Notes: generated by a model from the letters alone, not told the origin. 47,306 nt of DNA from Lactiplantibacillus garii (GCF_003885105.1 NZ_QWZQ01000024.1:1-47306); one strand, 5' to 3'; counted from the stretch's first letter, positions 7,890-15,625 are shown. Program-made: numbers and translations.

Positions 7890-9215
7890 TTAGGCGTTTT
7901 GGCGTTGTTTCCAATAGTAGACCGGAATCCCCACGGCAACGATCACGAGTGACAGGAGAACGCCGGGAAGGTCCGACCCAATTTCACTGACGATAACGAA
8001 TAACGCACCCAGAATCGCGACCAGTGGCGTGACCGGAAAACCGGGGGTCGAAAACGGCCGTGCGTGGCCCTGACGGCGTTTGCGTAATAGGAAGACCCCG
8101 ATGAAGGTAGCGACGTAGAAACAGTAAACCGTAAAGATGCAGAGATCCGACAAGCGGTCGGGGTTAAAAAACAGGATCATGATGCTGGCGTAGGCTAGAA
8201 TAACTAAGGTCGCGATGATCGGTTCGTGCGACTTTTTATTTAAGTAGCTGAGTTGTTTTGAAAAGGGCAACTGGTTGCGTTCGGCCATGGCGTACACAAT
8301 ACGGGGGAAGGTCATGATCTTCCCGTTTAAACAGCCGACCATTGACACGATAATCCCGATATTGAGTAAGCGCCCGCCAATCGTTCCGAAGGCCGCGTTC
8401 GCAAAGTAGACGGTCGTTTGTTGGCCTAGTTTATGAATCGTCGCCGCGGGAATGAAGTGCAAGATCCCATAGCTGACCAGAGTGTAAGCAATTAGGACCA
8501 GTGAGATGCCTAAAATGATGGCTTGTGGCAGCAACTTTTGGGGATTCTTGATTTCACCACCGAGGTTGGCGACTAAGATCCAGCCGTCGTAGGCGAACAG
8601 GGTGGCTAAAACGGCGACCCCAAAACTACCAGTGGATTGCGTGACGGTATGTAAGGATTGCCCAAAGGCGTCCTGGTTACCAAAAAACAGGCCGAAGATG
8701 ATGATGGCGCCAATTGGCAGGAGTTTGCCAAGCGTGGTTGCAATTTGAAAGGCGGCGCCCCACCGGTTTTCAAACATGTTAAGGATCCCAATTAAGACGA
8801 TGACGATGATGGCCAGGGGCGCCTGCCAACTGCCGTTCAAATTAAAGAAGCCCACGAGCAGGATCCCTAGGTAAGCGGCAATTGACGCGATAATGGCGGG
8901 ACCGTAAACGGCAATTTGCATCCAGCCGGATAAAAAACCCCATAGTTTACCGTAAATTTGTTCCATATAAACGTAGAGTCCCCCGGTATGGGGCATCTGC
9001 GCGCCAACTTCGGCAATGGTTAGGCCGGCTGTCAAGGTGATCAAGCCCCCCAACAGCCAGGCAAGCAGGGCCATTCCGGTTGAACCGGCGCTATCGAGGA
9101 CTGACGATTGTTTAAAGAAGATCCCGGAACCAATCACCGTTCCGACGACGAGTGATAATGCCGACCAAAAACCAAGGGAACGGTTCAGGGTCGTTTCTTG
9201 TTTAGCATCTTGCAT
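7890..9215 (-). CDS. APC-superfamily amino-acid permease (LAT/SteT-like)
   Basis: This 441-aa protein has about twelve hydrophobic segments. It shows the APC start motif VVGTVIGSGIFF near residues 23-34 and a GGLYVYMEQIYG motif near 78-89, which place it with L-type amino-acid exchangers such as the serine/threonine exchanger SteT of Bacillus. It would exchange or import neutral amino acids across the cytoplasmic membrane; the substrate is not determinable here. GAGGAA lies 11 nt before the ATG on the minus strand. It is a single-gene unit between a bidirectional terminator and its own promoter (9298-9326). Confidence 0.88.
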   Translation of the reverse strand: MQDAKQETTLNRSLGFWSALSLVVGTVIGSGIFFKQSSVLDSAGSTGMALLAWLLGGLITLTAGLTIAEVGAQMPHTGGLYVYMEQIYGKLWGFLSGWMQIAVYGPAIIASIAAYLGILLVGFFNLNGSWQAPLAIIVIVLIGILNMFENRWGAAFQIATTLGKLLPIGAIIIFGLFFGNQDAFGQSLHTVTQSTGSFGVAVLATLFAYDGWILVANLGGEIKNPQKLLPQAIILGISLVLIAYTLVSYGILHFIPAATIHKLGQQTTVYFANAAFGTIGGRLLNIGIIVSMVGCLNGKIMTFPRIVYAMAERNQLPFSKQLSYLNKKSHEPIIATLVILAYASIMILFFNPDRLSDLCIFTVYCFYVATFIGVFLLRKRRQGHARPFSTPGFPVTPLVAILGALFVIVSEIGSDLPGVLLSLVIVAVGIPVYYWKQRQNA

Positions 9216-9239
9216 GAAAAAAGAGTTCCTCGCTTTCAG

Positions 9240-9273
9240 TTAACCATCCCTTAGCGGGGGTGGTTCTTTCAGA
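9240..9273 (-). promoter_or_regulatory. Hairpin with flanking direct repeats in the permease leader
   Basis: On the minus strand, an AACCA...TGGTT stem with an inner CCC/GGG is flanked on both sides by the heptamer CTGAAAG. It lies in the roughly 75-nt leader, just before the ribosome binding site. It could regulate translation, but I recognise no riboswitch class. Confidence 0.25.
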
Positions 9274-9297
9274 AATAAGCACCAAATGATTGTATTT

Positions 9298-9326
9298 AGC
9301 ATAGCAGAGATTTTATGGGATGACAA
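9298..9326 (-). promoter_or_regulatory. Promoter of the APC permease
   Basis: On the minus strand, -35 TTGTCA (9321-9326), a 17-bp spacer and -10 TATGCT (9298-9303) with an upstream TGC extension. The remaining 170 bp up to the next promoter are AT-rich and hold nothing I can name. Confidence 0.6.
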
Positions 9327-9499
9327 TTAAATTCACATTAAAAAGGTCACTTTTTACAGTAAAACACGAACTAAATAGTAAAAATAAGATATTAAGGTTC
9401 GATAATACTCACTGTCACTCGTTTTATTAATATTAAAGTTCGTTATTTATAAAAATGATTATAAAAGAATCAGAATTAAGACTTTTTCGCCAATATTCT

Positions 9500-9528
9500 T
9501 TGGCTCCATCCCCAAAGGCGAGTATAAT
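9500..9528 (+). promoter_or_regulatory. Promoter of the TauE/SafE permease at 9562
   Basis: -35 TTGGCT (9500-9505), a 17-bp spacer and a perfect -10 TATAAT (9523-9528). Transcription would start near 9535, which rules out the upstream TTG codon at 9529 as a translation start. Confidence 0.75.
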
Positions 9529-9561
9529 TTGACAGTATGCGTAAGAGAGTGGGGAAAGAGT

Positions 9562-10446
9562 ATGGTAATCACAATCGTGGTCGTTTTGACGCTGTCCAGT
9601 GTGGGGCTATTTGGCTTACTGCTCCGGGGTGCTAAGCGGCAGGGCGTTGCCATTATTGATCATAGCTTTGGCTGGGGACTAGGAATTGGTGCCCTGACCG
9701 ATTTTTTGGACACACTGGGAATTGGCAGCTTTGTGACTTCGACGGCCATTTTTCAAGCGAGTCACTATTTAAAGGATGAACGGCGGTTGCCGGGGACGTT
9801 AAACACAATGCACGCGATCCCGACCGCCTTTGAAGCGTTGTTTTTCGTCACGACGGTCAAAGTGGAGGCCTGGACTCTGATTAGCCTGGTACTAGCTGCC
9901 ACGATTGGCGCGTTGCTGGGGAGCGAAGTCATGACGAAGCTTAACCAGCGGCGTATTCAGCTGATTATGGCCGCCGCGTTGGTGGTCACCGCCGTTTTGA
10001 TGACAGCAAAATTATTGGGATGGATTAACCTGTTAGGGGCCGCGAACCAGGCGACCGCCCTGCGTGGTGGGCCGCTGGTTATCGGCATCGTGGGCAATTT
10101 TATTTTAGGCCTACTGATGGCGGCCGGGGTCGGGCTGTACGCACCGTGCATGGTGATGGTTTACTTTTTGGGTTTAACACCAATTGCGGCGTTTCCAATC
10201 ATGATGTTGTCGTGCGCGCTGCTAATGCCGACGTCGGCGGTCAACTTTATTCGCCACGACCGGGTCGATTACCGCGGGTTGTTTGGGATTATTCTGGGCG
10301 GCATCCTCGGGGTGATCGTTGCGGCCACGCTGGTCAAATCGTTATCCCTGACGGCGCTGAGCTGGTTGATTGTCATTGTCAGTTTATGGACGGCCAGTTC
10401 GCTATGGCGGGCGGCGGTTCGTAGTCGCAAAAAGAGTTTAATGTAA
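9562..10446 (+). CDS. TauE/SafE family anion permease
   Basis: This is a 294-aa polytopic membrane protein with about eight hydrophobic segments, of the TauE/SafE (DUF81) family, members of which export sulfite, sulfoacetate or related organic anions. The N-terminal half has the family-like GWGLGIGALTDFLDTLGIGSF stretch; a second, looser copy (GLYAPCMVMVYFLGL) follows in the C-terminal half, the internal duplication typical of the family. ATG 9562 is chosen because the promoter's -10 box ends at 9528 and GAGTGGGGAAAG precedes ATG; a longer frame from 9529 would start at or before the transcript. The substrate is unknown. It stands alone, ahead of a terminator. Confidence 0.82.
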   Translation: MVITIVVVLTLSSVGLFGLLLRGAKRQGVAIIDHSFGWGLGIGALTDFLDTLGIGSFVTSTAIFQASHYLKDERRLPGTLNTMHAIPTAFEALFFVTTVKVEAWTLISLVLAATIGALLGSEVMTKLNQRRIQLIMAAALVVTAVLMTAKLLGWINLLGAANQATALRGGPLVIGIVGNFILGLLMAAGVGLYAPCMVMVYFLGLTPIAAFPIMMLSCALLMPTSAVNFIRHDRVDYRGLFGIILGGILGVIVAATLVKSLSLTALSWLIVIVSLWTASSLWRAAVRSRKKSLM

Positions 10447-10457
10447 TCATTAAAATG

Positions 10458-10490
10458 AAGCTGGGTTCGGACACTGTTCCGGGCTTTTTT
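10458..10490 (+). terminator. Terminator after the TauE/SafE gene
   Basis: An imperfect stem begins AAGCTGG and ends CCGGGCTT, followed by six Ts. Confidence 0.6.
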
Positions 10491-10560
10491 AGTACCGTTG
10501 GGTCAATACTTTGTAAAATTATGGTGGAATAACTGGGGATTGCTGTTAGGACTTGAATAA

Positions 10561-10578
10561 TGTACAGCTAGCTGTACA
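10561..10578. promoter_or_regulatory. Perfect palindrome, candidate MarR operator
   Basis: TGTACAGCTAGCTGTACA is an exact 18-bp inverted repeat ending 9 nt before the Shine-Dalgarno of the MarR gene and overlapping a possible -10 (TACAAT, 10575-10580). The position fits autorepression of the marR-MFS operon. Confidence 0.65.
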
Positions 10579-10601
10579 ATTGTGAGAGGGAGGTGAGATG
10601 A

Positions 10602-11033
10602 ATGAATCACGAAGCCATGGTTGCCCGGGAAGTGTTGATCCTAGCCCGTAAGTTGACCCGGCGCCGTAATCAGCACTTGCGGGAACTAGGGTTAACGGCT
10701 GAGCAGGCGGACGCGTTGACGTTTTTTACCGATCACCCGCGCAGTTCAATTACGGCCTTTAAAACGGTTCAGCACATTACCCACCAAACGGCCCGGTTGA
10801 TCGTTCAACGCTTAGTCAAACGCGACCTAGTGACGTTGGTGGCCGACCCGCACGATGGCCGTTTGAAGCAGGTCGTACCAACGACTGCGGGACGGGCTAA
10901 ACGTGAACAGTTACGGCAGCACGGTTGGCAGACGAGCGCCGTGTTGTTTGACGATTTTACTCCCGCTCAGCAACAAGCCTTTTTAACCCTGTTACAGCGT
11001 GCCAACGAAAATTTAGAGAGTAGTGAGAATTGA
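10602..11033 (+). CDS. MarR family transcriptional regulator
   Basis: This 143-aa protein has the size and layout of MarR-type winged-helix dimers. An N-terminal helix precedes a DNA-binding core at about residues 30-100, which contains a helix-turn-helix (TAFKTVQHITHQTARLIVQRLVKRDLV) and the wing (VADPHDGRLKQVVPT, the D-x-R-D-like segment). GGGAGGTGAG lies directly upstream of ATG 10602. The stop codon overlaps the start of the MFS gene, so the two are one operon. An 18-bp perfect palindrome in the promoter is the likely operator. It probably represses its own operon until a toxic compound binds; the ligand is unknown. Confidence 0.85.
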   Translation: MNHEAMVAREVLILARKLTRRRNQHLRELGLTAEQADALTFFTDHPRSSITAFKTVQHITHQTARLIVQRLVKRDLVTLVADPHDGRLKQVVPTTAGRAKREQLRQHGWQTSAVLFDDFTPAQQQAFLTLLQRANENLESSEN

Positions 11034-12193
11034 TGAAAACGCGTTTATACACGCCAAACGTAAAACTGGTACTCGTAGCCAGCTTCTTTTTTCTAATGAG
11101 TCCGATGCTGATCAACCCGGTCATCGCTGGTTTTACCCGTGAAATTGGGGCAAGCAGCGTCCTCGCCGGAATCGTTGCCGGCCTAATGAACTTAACGTCA
11201 CTGGTGTTGCGACCGCTAGCCGGTAATTTAACCGACCGGGTCTCCAAGTACCACCTAACCCTGGTCGGCGGCTGCTTATTGTTAATTGCCAGTCTGGGTT
11301 ATAGTTTTACGACGAACCTGGCGCTGATCACGGCGTTTCGGGTACTCAACGGACTTGGTTACACCCTGTGTTCCGTTTGCATGGCGACCTGGATGGCTAG
11401 TCTGTTACCACCCGACCGGATTGGCTCTGGGATGGGCATTTACGGCTTAGCTAACGCGCTTGGCATGGCGTGTGGTCCGGCCATTAGTGTCTTTTTGTAT
11501 CAGCACTACAGTTATCAAAGTGTGTTCTGGTTGGCGGCCGTTTGCAGTGGACTACTGGTCGTGATTATCCAGTTCGTGTCCGACCGTGGGGTTCCGGTTA
11601 AACGGGCGACACCAACCACGGGTGCGTCCCGCCGTATTCGAATCGTGCAGCCAAAGGTGTTGCCGGTCGCGGTAATTTTGCTCTTATTTTCCTTACCGTA
11701 CTTTGCGACCCAGACCTACATTGTTAGCTACGTAGCGACCCGGCACTTTCACGTGGCCGCCGGGCTCTTTTTCCCGGTGTACGCTGTGATTTTGTTAGTG
11801 TTGCGGATCGTATTGCGGGACCTGTTTGACCGGGTTCCGTTCCGTAAATTTATCTGGCTATGCTTGTTTTTTAACTTCGTGGGACTGGTTGGGCTGACCG
11901 ATATGACCAATTGGTTGATGCTGATCATTGCGGCCCTCGGTTTAGCGGCCGGTTACGGACTGATGTTTTCAATTTGCCAGGCCAAGGCGATGATGCTGGT
12001 ACCGGAAGCCGACCACGGTTTGGCCAACAGTACTTTTTACATTGGCGTGGACCTGGGGATGTCGCTGGGACCGATTATTGGGGGAATCATTAGTAGCGTC
12101 CTGCCAATGTTCTGGTTTTACCCGGTCATGATGGTGATTACGTTGCCACTGATTGTAGTGGTGTATTGGGTTAACCGGCGGGCGTTAGCGTAA
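11033..12193 (+). CDS. MFS transporter, probable efflux pump
   Basis: A 386-aa major facilitator with twelve predicted helices. The loop after helix 2 carries the MFS signature (RPLAGNLTDRVSKY, near residue 60), and a GxxxGPxxG-like stretch (GLANALGMACGPAIS, near residue 142) follows in helix 5, the antiporter motif of drug-proton exchangers. The ATG overlaps the marR stop (TGATG), which is strong evidence for coupled expression. In combination with MarR this is most likely an exporter of a drug or organic acid. The substrate is unknown. Confidence 0.85.
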   Translation: MKTRLYTPNVKLVLVASFFFLMSPMLINPVIAGFTREIGASSVLAGIVAGLMNLTSLVLRPLAGNLTDRVSKYHLTLVGGCLLLIASLGYSFTTNLALITAFRVLNGLGYTLCSVCMATWMASLLPPDRIGSGMGIYGLANALGMACGPAISVFLYQHYSYQSVFWLAAVCSGLLVVIIQFVSDRGVPVKRATPTTGASRRIRIVQPKVLPVAVILLLFSLPYFATQTYIVSYVATRHFHVAAGLFFPVYAVILLVLRIVLRDLFDRVPFRKFIWLCLFFNFVGLVGLTDMTNWLMLIIAALGLAAGYGLMFSICQAKAMMLVPEADHGLANSTFYIGVDLGMSLGPIIGGIISSVLPMFWFYPVMMVITLPLIVVVYWVNRRALA

Positions 12194-12204
12194 GTGAATG
12201 TAAT

Positions 12205-12238
12205 AAAATCGTTCAGAAATAATTCTGGGCGATTTTTT
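12205..12238 (+). terminator. Terminator of the marR-MFS operon
   Basis: Stem AAAATCG-TTCAGAA / TTCTGGG-CGATTTT with a short loop, followed by six Ts. Confidence 0.85.
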
Positions 12239-12355
12239 AATGGAAAGCTTTAAAAAATTAGTGAGATCGATTTATTTATAAAAAGTAAATTGAGTCTAGT
12301 AAAGACGTGAATATAATGACATTGGTGAAATTAAAATCTTGGTGAACTATGTTAC

Positions 12356-12619
12356 ATGACTATTAAGGATTTAAAGGGCGTTAACCTGGAAACTAATGAG
12401 GTTGAAACTATTAGCAGCAATACACTTATAACGGGTGTTAAGTCAACCGTTGACGGGTTAACGGGTATTAAGGTGCATCACGGTGTAATGGAATATGATA
12501 ACGAATTCTATTACATTAAAACTACTGATCTTAATGAGTGTTTGGAATTAAATAATGATGATTGGAAAGCCTTAACACATGTTTATGAAATGGGTGGGAT
12601 TAAGGTGTTAACGCTTTAA
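12356..12619 (+). CDS. Hypothetical protein of the AT-rich island (87 aa)
   Basis: I do not recognise a family for this 87-residue soluble protein. It is acidic, with no signal peptide or membrane segment. Its composition (AAT/GAT/ATT-rich) differs sharply from the GC-richer genes on both sides. The ATG has no clear Shine-Dalgarno; GGTGAA lies about 10 nt upstream. It is the first gene of a 1.3-kb AT-rich island that also holds a small membrane protein, a toxin-like remnant and an HTH protein. This suggests a piece of a phage or plasmid. The reading frame looks real, but expression is uncertain. Confidence 0.5.
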   Translation: MTIKDLKGVNLETNEVETISSNTLITGVKSTVDGLTGIKVHHGVMEYDNEFYYIKTTDLNECLELNNDDWKALTHVYEMGGIKVLTL

Positions 12620-12725
12620 ATAAGTGGTATACGGGCTTTATAAGTAAGTTTATAATTAAGAGAAAAACGGGGTTAACACATGAGTGAGAATGTAAAAATG
12701 TCAAGGAAACTTAAGGGGTATTTAT

Positions 12726-12881
12726 ATGTCTGAAAAAGCGTGGGAAATAATTGGCGATGTGTTAGGCAAGATAGTGTTATGGCTGGGGTATATTTTCATA
12801 GTATTGCCGATTGCATTAATAGGATTGGGTATTGTGACTATTACAATTTATTTTATCTGGGGTATTTTCGCATTAAACTAA
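12726..12881 (+). CDS. Small hydrophobic membrane protein (51 aa)
   Basis: The ORF encodes 51 residues: an amphipathic start (MSEKAWEIIGDVLGK) followed by about 30 hydrophobic residues that could form one long or two short helices. AAGGGG (12713-12718) is well placed before ATG. A 17-codon ORF (12680-12733) starts upstream with the same MSE beginning and overlaps the start, so coupled translation or a small duplication is possible. No family is recognised. It resembles the small membrane proteins found in phage and plasmid modules. Confidence 0.45.
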   Translation: MSEKAWEIIGDVLGKIVLWLGYIFIVLPIALIGLGIVTITIYFIWGIFALN

Positions 12882-12994
12882 TGGGGTTGTTAGTATATTG
12901 ATCACAGTAAAGAAGTTAAAAAGTGGGTAACAAGTAAAATTACTACTCTGTTTTTATTACACTTATAACACATGTGTGTTACTACTGAAACATA

Positions 12995-13031
12995 GCTAAG
13001 TACGGGAGTCATGACCTGTACAAGACTTAGC
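12995..13031 (+). promoter_or_regulatory. Structured leader hairpin of the toxin-like mRNA
   Basis: GCTAAGT (12995-13001) pairs with ACTTAGC (13025-13031), with a further GTAC/GTAC pairing inside. It lies in the roughly 110-nt stretch between a possible -10 (TATAAC, 12964-12969) and the toxin-like ORF. Long structured leaders are usual for type I toxin mRNAs. Confidence 0.4.
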
Positions 13032-13087
13032 AAGGCAGTGCAAACAGGACACCTACACACATAGCTAGATAAAGTGGGGTGATTCTT

Positions 13088-13242
13088 ATGTACTCACTAG
13101 AAACGGGAAACTTTAAAACTTGATACAGTTCGCTGTAACAGTTGTTTTATTATCGGGTTCGATCTTTACTATTAGCAAGGCTATAAAAAATTTTGCAATA
13201 GCTTACCAGATAATAAAAAAGCTAATCACAAAAAGTAATTAG
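13088..13242 (+). pseudogene. Frameshifted holin-like toxin peptide (candidate type I toxin)
   Basis: ATG 13088, behind GTGGGGTGA, opens a 12-codon frame that stops at TGA 13121-13123. The -1 frame carries on at once from TTG 13120, with 40 codons to TAG 13240. It encodes one hydrophobic helix (LIQFAVTVVLLSGSIFTI) followed by a lysine-rich tail (KKLITKSN). Adding one A to the AAAA run at 13115-13118 would join the two into a 51-residue peptide. One membrane helix plus a basic tail is the layout of the TxpA/holin-like type I toxins of Gram-positive bacteria. The frameshift suggests decay, or a homopolymer sequencing error. The family assignment is by shape only. Confidence 0.4.
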
Positions 13243-13309
13243 CTAAAGTTATACCGCACTAGACTTGCGAACTTGTGGGGGCTACTAGTGATAGCTCTCA
13301 CTTTTTATA
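13213..13309 (-). ncRNA. Candidate antisense RNA opposing the toxin-like gene
   Basis: On the minus strand a near-consensus promoter, TTGCAT (13339-13344), 17 bp, TATAAT (13316-13321), points left. The RNA would start near 13309 and end at a hairpin AGCTAAT/ATTAGCT (13220-13244) followed, on this strand, by a run of T. The resulting RNA of about 95 nt would overlap the 3' end of the toxin-like frame. It also contains CCCCAC and AAGTCT segments complementary to GTGGGG of the toxin ribosome binding site and to AGACTT in its leader. This is the arrangement of convergent type I antitoxin RNAs. It was found by eye, without folding or expression data. Confidence 0.4.
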
Positions 13310-13338
13310 CGCACAATTATAGTATGAGGTGAAAAGGT

Positions 13339-13539
13339 ATGCAAGCATTTAACATAGCTAAACAGATACAACTATTATTAGATAGTGACTTAACAGCATA
13401 TAGGATCGGTAAAGATTCTAACGTGCCTGTAAGCGTCGTACAACGTTTAAAGAGTGGCGAACGATCAATAGATAAACTAAGCGTTAAAACAGCTCAAGCA
13501 TTAATAGACTATAGTTACAAGGTATTGAAGCACGGATAG
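13339..13539 (+). CDS. Small helix-turn-helix protein (66 aa)
   Basis: This 66-residue protein is almost entirely a helix-turn-helix fold of the Cro/XRE or phage-repressor kind: AYRIGKDSNVPVSVVQRLKSGERSI at about residues 20-44 forms the two helices, followed by a helical dimerisation segment. AGGTGA (13326-13331) lies 7 nt before ATG, and TATAGT (13318-13323) is a possible -10. It shares the AT-rich codon use of the island. Its start region also holds the divergent promoter of the candidate antisense RNA, so transcription of the two may interfere. It may regulate the island; its target is unknown. Confidence 0.6.
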   Translation: MQAFNIAKQIQLLLDSDLTAYRIGKDSNVPVSVVQRLKSGERSIDKLSVKTAQALIDYSYKVLKHG

Positions 13540-13595
13540 AAATATTTGTGAGGATTTGTGGTTAAGTGTCAGAAGTGTTTTAACAGTTTTGAAAG

Positions 13596-13609
13596 TGTTA
13601 GCGCTTGCT
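13596..13609 (+). promoter_or_regulatory. Candidate cre site in the dapE-like promoter
   Basis: TGTTAGCGCTTGCT resembles a cre box and overlaps the -35 (TTGCTC, 13605-13610) of a promoter whose -10 is TATAAC (13629-13634, 18-bp spacer). This position would give catabolite repression by CcpA. Confidence 0.45.
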
Positions 13610-13655
13610 CGGACGGGTTGGACTATGCTATAACCTGCTTGGGAGGGCGATATCG

Positions 13656-14873
13656 ATGGACGAAAAGCAAAAGATGCAGATTTTGGCGGACCTCGTCAAA
13701 ATCCGCTCGGTCAACGACCACGAGTTACAGGTGGCCAACTATTTAAAGCGGCTGTTAGACGCTGCCGGCATTGAAAATGAAATTTTACCACTGGGCGGTG
13801 ACCGGGCCAACCTGGTGGCAACGCTGGGCCACGGCCAACCAATTTTAGGAATGACTGGTCACATGGACGTGGTCGACGTCGAAGCTGAAAACTGGAAGAG
13901 CGACCCGTTTGTTTTGACCGAAGACGGTGATAACTTGTACGGTCGCGGCGTGGCGGACATGAAGGACGGTTTGGCGGCGATGGTCATCACCCTGATCACG
14001 TTAAAGGAACAACGGGTGCCGCTGAACGGAACGGTGCGTTTCTTTGCGACGGCCGGGGAAGAGGTCGGTGAAATTGGCTCCAAGGCGTTGGCGAAGGCCG
14101 GTTACATGGACGGTGTCGAAGCGTTGTTAGTTGGTGAACCAACCGGCTACCGAATCATTAACGCCAACAAGGGGACGATGAACCTGACCGTTAAGGCGAC
14201 CGGGAAAGCGGCTCACAGCTCGATGCCAAAATTGGGACGAAACGCGGCCAAGGACCTGATCAACGTTTTACACTTAATGCAGGCCCAGTTCGACGACCAG
14301 ATGGCGTCCGTTGAAAATACGGCCATGGGCGGTACGTTATATAACGTGGACGTTTTACGCGGTGGTAACCAAGTCAACGCGATTCCCGGATCGGCCAGTG
14401 CCGAGATCAACATGCGCACGATTCCGGAACTTTCCAACGACCAAATTGTGGCCCAGTTCACACAGACCATTGACCAGTATAACCGGGAAGCCGGTGCCAA
14501 CGTTGAGCTGATTCGGGATACCAACATTATTTCAACGCAGGGAAACGACGCCGCCAAGTTAGTTAAACTAATTCAAAAAATCGGTGACCCGTACGCCGCC
14601 GGTCAAAACCTGAGTGACGCTGACAAACAGCGCGAAGCCCAGTTATTGCAGCTACTCGACATGCCGTACGACCCGGATCACATTTTGACGATGAGTGCGT
14701 CTGGCGGAACCGACGCGGCTCAACTGTTAAAGGATCAACCGGTGGGCTTTGATTACGCGGTCTTTGGTCCGGGTAACGATACGCAACACCAAGATAACGA
14801 ATACACGTCTAAACAAATGTACCTGAACTTTATCGAGATTTATCAGAAATTAATCACGGCTTACTTAGCCTAA
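13656..14873 (+). CDS. dapE: M20 family metallopeptidase, ArgE/DapE-like deacylase
   Basis: A 405-aa dinuclear zinc amidohydrolase of the M20 family. It shows the metal-site motifs in order: GHMDVVD (near 70), GRGVADMKDG (near 106, bridging Asp), TAGEEVGEIGS (near 135, catalytic and metal Glu), GEPTG (near 163) and SGGTDAA (near 350), plus the dimerisation lid GKAAHSSMP. Members hydrolyse N-succinyl-diaminopimelate, N-acetylornithine or related acylated amino acids. DapE-like desuccinylase in lysine/peptidoglycan synthesis is the usual annotation in lactobacilli, but the substrate is not proven by motifs. The start is ATG 13656: it follows GGGAGGG at 5-8 nt and lies after the promoter, whereas the frame's upstream ATG 13605 lies inside the -35. 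Confidence 0.82.
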   Translation: MDEKQKMQILADLVKIRSVNDHELQVANYLKRLLDAAGIENEILPLGGDRANLVATLGHGQPILGMTGHMDVVDVEAENWKSDPFVLTEDGDNLYGRGVADMKDGLAAMVITLITLKEQRVPLNGTVRFFATAGEEVGEIGSKALAKAGYMDGVEALLVGEPTGYRIINANKGTMNLTVKATGKAAHSSMPKLGRNAAKDLINVLHLMQAQFDDQMASVENTAMGGTLYNVDVLRGGNQVNAIPGSASAEINMRTIPELSNDQIVAQFTQTIDQYNREAGANVELIRDTNIISTQGNDAAKLVKLIQKIGDPYAAGQNLSDADKQREAQLLQLLDMPYDPDHILTMSASGGTDAAQLLKDQPVGFDYAVFGPGNDTQHQDNEYTSKQMYLNFIEIYQKLITAYLA

Positions 14874-14891
14874 TTTGGTTGCTTTACCACT

Positions 14892-14944
14892 AATCAACGC
14901 CTAGTGATCGGTCCCCTGACCATCAGTCGGCGTTGATTTTATTT
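14892..14944 (+). terminator. Terminator of the dapE-like gene
   Basis: AATCAACGCC pairs with GGCGTTGATT across a branched loop that contains a second GGTC/GACC stem; TTTTATTTT follows. Confidence 0.8.
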
Positions 14945-15046
14945 TGAAATAAAATTTAAATTGAACGGTAAAACGACATTATGTGTCGTGGGTGGCGTGT
15001 ATAGTGGGTCTTGATAAAAGATTAATGATAACGGGGGACAAGTACA

Positions 15047-15565
15047 ATGAAACTAACGAAACTAGTTGCTTTAGTTTTGGTGACAACCAGTGTAGGCAGC
15101 GGCGCGGTGTTAAGTAATCCAATGATCGGCCAGGCCAAGCGCCGACCCAAAACAACCATTAAGACGTTTCCAAAGGCGATTCGGGGAAAGTGGTACGCAC
15201 GCTATTATAAAATGGCAGGTAAACCGTATTACCATGAAATTAAATTTACGCCCAAAACGGCGAGTTGGAAATTGAACGTCGGCACCAATTTGGTCAAACA
15301 ACCATTACACGCTCACAAATTACCGTTTCATGGAAGTAAAACGTCGCAACACCAGTGGGTCTACGCAATCAACGCGCACGACGGGACCAACGTCCAAAAT
15401 TGGAATTCGACCATAACATTACCGATGGCGGGTTACTGGCGGACGCGAACCAAGAAGTATAAGGGCCACAAAATCAAAACGTTACAACGGTTTAATCCGA
15501 AAACCAAAAAAGCGAGTGACGTTTATTACCCAAGTAAAAAGATTGCTAGTTATTATCATAAATAG
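15047..15565 (+). CDS. Secreted basic protein of unknown function (172 aa)
   Basis: An N-terminal signal peptide (MKLTKLVALVLV... to about residue 31, cleavage near GQAKR) precedes a very basic domain of about 140 residues, rich in Lys, Tyr, Trp and His. No cell-wall anchor motif is present, so the protein is released or held to the wall by charge. I do not recognise a domain; the style (Y/W/K-rich strands, no cysteine) matches small secreted proteins common in lactobacilli. ACGGGGGA lies 8 nt before ATG. It is a single-gene unit between two hairpin terminators. Confidence 0.7.
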   Translation: MKLTKLVALVLVTTSVGSGAVLSNPMIGQAKRRPKTTIKTFPKAIRGKWYARYYKMAGKPYYHEIKFTPKTASWKLNVGTNLVKQPLHAHKLPFHGSKTSQHQWVYAINAHDGTNVQNWNSTITLPMAGYWRTRTKKYKGHKIKTLQRFNPKTKKASDVYYPSKKIASYYHK

Positions 15566-15581
15566 GGCCACCCGCAACGCT

Positions 15582-15625
15582 AAAGGCACGCAGTTGGAAA
15601 ATGAAATTCCAAGTGCGTGCCTTTT
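15582..15625. terminator. Bidirectional terminator
   Basis: Stem AAAGGCACGC...TTGGAA / TTCCAA...GCGTGCCTTTT between two convergent genes. Confidence 0.85.

Noticed and set aside
13110-13123. Programmed -1 frameshift in the toxin-like gene
   Set aside because: TTTAAAA looks slippery, but slipping there gives TAA in the -1 frame, so a simple loss of one A explains the break better.
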